Shown: piece after piece, positions 58,493 through 64,000 of the stretch
How the letters are laid out: each line of letters starts with the position of its first letter
How positions within the stretch are numbered: position 1 is the first letter of the stretch
DNA from: Eonycteris spelaea
Lineage: Eukaryota; Chordata; Mammalia; Chiroptera; Pteropodidae
Length of the DNA stretch: 64,000 bases
Direction: 5' to 3'
Assembly (NCBI GenBank): GCA_003508835.1
Contig: PUFA01000072.1
Coordinates: 2,950,501 to 3,014,500 of the forward strand
Made by a program: the position numbers and the translations under genes
Notes under the pieces: model-generated
The model's input: only the letters and a program-made list of their open reading frames with translations
Database searches by the model: none
What the model was told of the DNA's origin: nothing

Positions 58493-60164
58493 GTAAGATC
58501 AGATTCCACTTTTGTTTGTTTTTGGTTTTAAAATAATTCCACAGATTTTTAGTTTCATATTGCTGAAATTCCAGTGATTACTTAAAAACAGTGACTAAAA
58601 TCTGAAAGTTTGGCCGAACATCCCGATGTCAAAGAAATGGTGTATTTGATGTATTCCACAGCATTCCTTCTGCTTTCTGAGTGATTTCGAGGCAACATGT
58701 TAATTATTTTTCCTGTGCATCGGAGAATAACTTTCAAAAGCTTTGTATTTTAGTTTTTTTTCCTTCTTTTACCCAGTATATGTATAAAAATGATTAGACA
58801 CCCAGTTGTCATAAACTTAAATTGGGGTTAGCTTGTAGTGAAATAGGAAACACTGTCTTTCTGATGAACGTGAACTATTTATATCTTGAAATATGAACAC
58901 CTCTTGCATCTAATTGCGGAACATAGATTTGGGTTGAATAAGATACCGATGATTATGGCTCATTTGCTTGAGCAGCTCGTTAGCTTTGTAAAGAGAAGGA
59001 CTTTGCTTGCCTACTGTGGTCTTTCTTGCATAATAACTCTGGTTTGTCTTGGGTTACAAGACTTTTAGTTACAGGAAGATCATGGGTGATGCATGACTGT
59101 TTTAGCATATACTGCTCGAAATGCCTTGCATTTTTTTTTAGTTTGGAACTTTCAGAATATTTTAATATAAAGGTTAGCACATTTGAAATATTTGTGGGTT
59201 TATTATTAATCGTATTTGCTCAAAATAAACAAGGCAGGTACATTTCTTAAGACACTCTTATTCACCAAAAAAGTGCAAAGTAGAGGACCAACAGTGGAGC
59301 AGTAAGTGGTTTTAATATCGTGTATACAAACATTTTGTTCAATAGAACTTTGGAGACTCCATCAAATACGAAGAACGTTTTAGTGTAGTTTTCCTCACTT
59401 CAGGAAATTTAAGTGACCGTAGGTAAATAGATTTATATGTGGGTAATGAAATTTTCTAAAAGTGCGAAAATGCTATACCGACAAACAATTTCAAAATACT
59501 GTTTTTGGCCGTGCTGTAGAATATACATTATTATTTTACACAGACTTACCTAAGTTTTTGGAGCTTTCAGACCATTGTTCATTTCTGAGCACAGATCTTA
59601 GGCTGTCCTTAGATATGATTTCAGTCTGGTGATAAATGTGTAATATAATAAATTATATGGGAAGGGGAAAAGCATGGAATTTAAATTTTTTTTTAAAGTA
59701 AAGAATCGCCATAATTGTGTTTCATGATGTAAATTTAAAGGTTATTTCTCTTTATATTCAGTGTATGACGGAGAATTAATTTAAGAACAAAGAGCTTCTT
59801 GGACATCAACGCAAACTGTCCTGTTAACTAATTTTAACGAGAGTAAATAATTCATCTTTTCAAAGGTTCCCCCATACCCCTTTAAAGCTACTGTGGTATA
59901 CCACAATTAAAACTTTTTTGTAAAAGAACTTAAAGAGAATAGTCTGGATTAATTTTTAAAATATTCTTTTGATGGTTTTTTTTTTGAAATATAGTTACTG
60001 TGTGAATACATTGCAAAGTCATCTCATAGCCCTAAGCAGTTATAATAAACAGTCATTACTTAGAATTTAGAACTACCTCAGTTGTAACATAATCCTTCCC
60101 TCTGAGGGCAATATAGCGTTACCAAAAGAGTGCACAAAACTCTTATTTCTCTGAATGACATATA
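58493..60164. other. CEP112 intron, nothing recognised
   Basis: Intron between coding exons 4 and 5; AT-rich. Confidence 0.4.
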
Positions 60165-60335
60165 TTTTGTCTGCCTTTCTTTCTTTGCTCGTCTTCTTTT
60201 TTCTCGCTCTTTTCCCACCCTCCTTACCTCTCTGCTGTATTCCCTTCTTCCTTCTCTCTTTTTTTCTCCTCCTCTTCCCTTTTCTTTATTACCTCCTTCT
60301 TTCTTTCCTCCATCCCTTTTTTTCTTTTGTATTTC
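60165..60335. repeat. Long polypyrimidine (CT-rich) tract
   Basis: About 170 bases that are almost all C and T and run directly into the exon 5 acceptor (atttcag). It serves as an extended polypyrimidine tract and can form purine/pyrimidine triplex-type structures. Confidence 0.85.
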
Positions 60336-60337
60336 AG

Positions 60338-60415
60338 GGCATTCATTTGAAAAAATCTGCTCTTTCTTTGGATGACAGCGACATTGAAGCTCGCCTTAAT
60401 AGTTGGAATCTTGGG
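60338..60415 (+). CDS. CEP112: CEP112 coding exon 5
   Basis: 78 nt, phase 0 to phase 0, encoding GIHLKKSALSLDDSDIEARL and NSWNLG, a well-conserved CEP112 segment. The acceptor atttcag follows a very long polypyrimidine tract (60165-60335). Donor GGG|GTAAAG. No further CEP112 exon is recognised before the window end. Confidence 0.93.
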
Positions 60416-61379
60416 GTAAAGGAAAGTATTTGTTTTATGTCTATATATTGATGTGGCAGAAACATTGTATTTGGAAAACATCTGAACTGACTTAATCCTA
60501 TTGAGCGAATGTTATTGGATGTTAGAACATTTAGTACTGAGCAGCAGTGAGAAGGACTTTGAGTACAGGGGGAAGAATAATGCTCCAAAGAATGGAGCAA
60601 TCCTGTGCCCTTGACAAGCTGACTTTCTTGGTAAAAATAAGAGATATACACATCAGTAGTTAAATAATAATTTAAGATAGTATATGATCAAAATTGCAAA
60701 ATGGGTTAGATAGAAAGTAGAAACTGAGGCGGAGGGGAAAGGAGGGAGGATTTGGAGAAGGAAGGTCATTTGGGTAAGAAAAAAATCTCGGACTTCCTGC
60801 ATGAGCCACCATCTTACACAACAGTCTTCAGGCACAAAGCCTGGGGGGCATGGATGTGCTTGGGTAGGGGGAGGGGGGAATTCAAGGCAGAGCTAGGCCT
60901 AAAGATAGGTGTGGCGGAAGTGAGCTGCCATGGCTGGTCTTTGGGTCTGTGTTGGGCAGTAGCATGCAGAGTTATCAGGCTGGATTATATGGGAGCTTTG
61001 AATGCTAAACTGAGAAGTTCAGCTTTAAAATTTTAGGCAGTAGTGAGCCCTGGGGGTTTATTTTTTTTCTTTTCTGCACATTCCACTTTACATATAGACT
61101 GTTTAAATGCTTTGAGGAAATGAAAAGAGATGTAAAATAAGTTTTATCACACGAGGTTAGTATAAAAATAATTCATAATTGGGTATTTGAAAAATACAGA
61201 AACTCGGGAATAAATGATGTTAGAATCTTAATACTGAGAGTTGTGTTAACATTTTATTATATGTATATTCCCTTTTTTTCTTGTGTGTATTTGTAAAATT
61301 AATATTTAAACAATTGGAGGCAAATTTAAATATGTGCTATTTTAAATTTGGTTTAACATTTAAACCAAACGATTCTTAA
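60416..61379. other. CEP112 intron, nothing firm
   Basis: No exon. A G-rich ancient repeat of the type seen at 28.3 and 34 kb may lie at 60720-61060. Confidence 0.35.
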
Positions 61380-61560
61380 TGGTAGCACTAATTTTTCTTT
61401 CGGAGAGATGGTCCATAACTTATTTAAGCATTCTGCCACTTTTGGAAGTTTAGATTGCTCTCAGTTTGTTGTTAATATAATACTGCAATAAAATTTCTTA
61501 GAAGAGTCTTTTTATACATATTTGGTTGCTTTCTTAGGTCCAGGAGGTGTATACCAGTTT
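61380..61560 (-). repeat. Old L1/HAL1 fragment (antisense)
   Basis: 'cttttggaagtttagattgc', 'gttaatataatactgcaata' and 'gtccaggaggtgtataccag' resemble diverged antisense L1 3' sequence. Confidence 0.4.
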
Positions 61561-61635
61561 ATTTTCCAACCAGCAGCCTGTAGGATTGTCTGCTTCTCAC
61601 TCCTTCACTGACGTTAGGGGTCGTTATTTTATTTA

Positions 61636-62220
61636 AAAAAAAAAAAAAAAAGCCCTTCCTACCAATAATGACCTTAAACAAAAGCAGTGCTTTAGGAAAA
61701 TTGACTTGGTGACATTATTAGAGTTGTAGTGGATGTGAGTGAAAATGGAGAAGGGGAGCCAGTCATCTCTGAGGTGTTCGGAGTGGTCTCCACATTTGTA
61801 TGATTTCCAGGATGACAGAAAGCAGTAGAAAGGAGAGTGAAGAAGGCTTGGTGACTGATTGGCAGGCCGAACAAAAGGGCACCTAAAAGTTGGGTCTAGG
61901 AAATGCGAATGTTGGCTCCCTGTCAGTTAACTGATTGTCTGACTGGGGAATCCACTTGAGGGCTTTCAAGTTTGATCTTTGACTGGTGGATTGCGAAGAG
62001 AAGGTAAGATTCATTGGGAGTTCAAGGGTTGCAGATCCAGGAGACTCGAGGGCTGCAGTCAGGTCGCATAGTCACACCGCTAGAGCTGGTGGCTGCACCC
62101 AGAGACCGGAACAGCTCTGGCCTTTTACAGGGTTCAGAGTGAGGAGGCGGGAGGGCGCAGTAAGGACACATGGCCCGTGCAATGGCCATGATTATAAGGC
62201 CGGGAAATGGATAAGAATTT
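61636..62220. repeat. Poly(A) run and G-rich ancient repeat
   Basis: A 16-base A run at 61636-61651, then G-rich sequence ('ttattagagttgtagtggat', 'ggagccagtcatctctgagg') of the unassigned mammal-wide repeat family. Confidence 0.4.
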
Positions 62221-63225
62221 AAAGCAATGTGAATCCCTTAGTGATTTTGGGAGTATGTTGGTGAAAGAGGAAATAGAATTGATCACGAGCGGGGACTAGT
62301 AAGTCAAAAGAAACAATTTCATGTTTGAGGGTGTTGGGGAAGTTGCCTAAGTTACCAGCGTGGGAGAAGAGCACAGGAAATCCCTCAAAAAGACAAATCA
62401 TTTTGCCAGCAAGCAGTATCAAAGTGAGAAACAAAATTCTGGGTGGTTCTTTTAAATTTGCCTTTGCCCTCAGCCATTGGAAACTTCTGATGTACATTTC
62501 TTAGCACATAGTTTTCACAATTATTTGACTATTCAGAGGATTAAATTTTTCATTTGTATAATAAAATTAAAATAAAACATCTAAAATGTTTTGAGTAATG
62601 CCTTAAAACTAGGCCTGCCTGGGGTTTTGTTTCACATTTTTGTTGTTCAAAGAAGGCACTAACAGTATAAAATATAAAAGCCTTGCAGTTTTATATATTT
62701 ATAACATATGCATTAATCAGGCTGAACTGTATCTCTTGATCACAGTAGAATAATTTAAGTATCCAGTGTATTGAAAAGCTTAGATGTTGCTTTGATTTTA
62801 GTTTGTATGCGAATGTGCCATAGACTTTTTTTTTCTGTGAACGATAAGTTAATAGCTAGTTAATTTTTGTGCTCTATTTTAAGGGTACATTTTGATATTG
62901 CTGGCATGACTGTCACCATCTTCATTCTCATGCCTTAAACGTTTTGGAACTTGAATTTTCTAGTTTTTGTTAGAAAATACGTATTTTTCCCCCCAAATAT
63001 ATCATTTCTTTTTCTCGGAGGGTGTTAATATTTTCTCTAAAACTGCATACTTCAAGTAAAGATTTATTTATTAAACCCAGCAATTAAAATTTTCTCCTGT
63101 ATTATTTTTTTTCTTTAACCTTTTTAACCTTTAGTTTTTGGGACTCTTTCTTGCTTTAATTTACTTTATATATATTTCATGCATAACTCTCTTTATATCC
63201 ACCTTTTTTCTTTTTTTTTTTCTGA
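62221..63225. other. CEP112 intron, nothing recognised
   Basis: AT-rich intronic sequence without recognised features. Confidence 0.4.
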
Positions 63226-63229
63226 CGAT

Positions 63230-63925
63230 GAGGTGAGGAGCCAGAAGGGAGGGCTTCCTGGAAACTTCCATCCCAGTCACCTGTCAGTTCCCACCTTGGG
63301 TCCACATGCTGACTGCAGCCTCACTCCCACTGGGAGCAAACTGCCAGCGAGGACTCTGAGTAGACAGACCCCTCAGGTCCCAGAGAGCAGAGCCTGACGG
63401 AACAGGACCCAGGTGTGGGGCATTTGTGCAGGGAGCCTCTCAGGACAGGAAGTGGGGTGAGGGAGCAAGGTGAGGTCAGCAGGAGTGTGTCTCCTCCCAT
63501 CCCTCCTGCCCTCCGGAGGGTAGGCGGCACCACGCAGTCAGGCGGCCCGCCTGGAGGCCAGGGCCCATCGGGGAAGGAAGAACCTCCCCGTTGAGGGCAA
63601 GAGGGCACCTGCTCGCCACTGGCAGCTGGGGATGCACCTTCACCTCCGCTGTGCAGAACGTGGGAAGCCTGGCTGTTCTGCTCACTGCGGCCTTCTCAGT
63701 GCGGCCTACTGAGAACTGTTCTCATCGGTCACTCAGGCAGCTGTCACCGTAGTGAAGCAGACACATGAGCAAGTCCAGTTGAGACAAGCTGTTCTAGCAG
63801 ATGAGCTGCCCAAGCTGCCGATCCAGACAATTGTGAGCTTAGTCAAATGGTTGTGGTTTGAAGCCGCAAAGGTTCGAGGTGATTCGCGATGCGGAAAAAG
63901 CTGAATGATAGAGTGAATACTGCCA
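63230..63925 (+). mobile_element. GC-rich block ending like a MaLR-type LTR
   Basis: A sharp GC rise from an AT-rich intron. Its 3' part ('caattgtgagcttagtcaaa', 'ggttgtggtttgaagccgca', 'ggtgattcgcgatgcggaaa') corresponds to the end of MaLR-type LTRs and resembles the LTR end at 46.85 kb. The 5' part (63230-63700) is unassigned. The short open frames on both strands are unconvincing. Confidence 0.45.
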
Positions 63926-64000
63926 AACAGTTTTCTAGAGTGATTGTGCCCGTTTGCTTCCTCATCAGCAGTGTGTGCCAGTTGCTGTTACTTGACTTTC
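63926..64000 (-). repeat. L1 fragment (antisense), cut by window end
   Basis: 'ccaaacagttttctagagtg' and 'cctcatcagcagtgtgtgcc' are the antisense L1 3' motif. It continues beyond the window. Confidence 0.7.

Larger units (their letters stand above)
31188..64000 (+). other. CEP112: CEP112 gene (5' part, partial)
   Basis: CEP112 (CCDC46) is a long coiled-coil centrosomal protein of about 950 residues in human. Loss-of-function variants are linked to defective sperm head-tail attachment. The window contains the promoter island and five coding exons (37572-37671, 40162-40352, 42132-42298, 58402-58492, 60338-60415) giving 627 nt, or 209 codons, in one uninterrupted frame from MGTEEEKWEKLDAEFDHFVV to ARLNSWNLG. 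This is the non-coiled N-terminal region. The coiled-coil exons lie beyond the right edge. Every splice border is AG/GT and the phases agree. The gene start is taken as the first X-box for convenience, because the TSS is unknown. Confidence 0.9.

Noticed and set aside
1..64000. CRISPR arrays, prokaryotic operons or phage elements
   Set aside because: The sequence is plainly a mammalian nuclear locus with spliced genes and interspersed repeats. No regularly spaced direct repeats were seen.

Overview
This window is mammalian nuclear DNA. It is AT-rich and intron-dominated, with GT-AG exons, a CpG-island promoter, and abundant L1, L2, MIR, MER5A and MaLR-type repeats. Two protein genes are recognisable from their exons, both on the + strand: APOH (beta-2-glycoprotein I) and the 5' part of CEP112 (centrosomal protein 112 kDa). 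As I recall it, human 17q24 has the same order and orientation (APOH upstream of CEP112). I see no Alu, B1/B2, CAN, Bov-tA or pig-type SINEs. There are two full-length 120-bp 5S-rRNA-derived elements that share the same diagnostic changes. 5S-derived SINEs are known from fruit bats (Pteropodidae), so a megabat is my best guess for the host. This is an inference.

Layout. 1-10.7 kb: intergenic DNA upstream of APOH, with L2, MIR, MER5A and L1 relics and microsatellites. 10.77-20.09 kb: APOH, with an HNF-1-like site and a TATA-like box, eight coding exons and a poly(A) signal. 20.1-31 kb: intergenic, mostly old L1 plus unassigned AT-rich DNA. 31.05-32.0 kb: CpG island, the likely CEP112 promoter, with two RFX-type X-boxes. 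32-64 kb: CEP112, with coding exons at 37.57, 40.16, 42.13, 58.40 and 60.34 kb. Together these encode the first 209 residues without a break. The gene runs off the right edge.

Main observation. Exons 1-5 of APOH (signal peptide and sushi domains I-III) are open and correctly phased. Exon 6 (sushi IV) lacks one base and exon 7 (sushi V) lacks two separate bases relative to the conserved reading frame. Exon 8 is recognisable, but its terminal Cys codon reads Phe. As written, APOH cannot encode the phospholipid-binding domain V: translation would stop inside exon 6. Either this is lineage-specific loss of APOH function or it is a local cluster of assembly errors. The CEP112 exons, over 627 coding bases, show no such breaks.

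Other points of interest are the paired X-boxes in the CEP112 promoter, an 8-bp A-rich satellite directly beside the first X-box, the two oppositely oriented 5S SINEs in one CEP112 intron, and an isolated CpG-rich patch in that intron. Repeat boundaries are approximate because they were called by eye from remembered consensus sequences.
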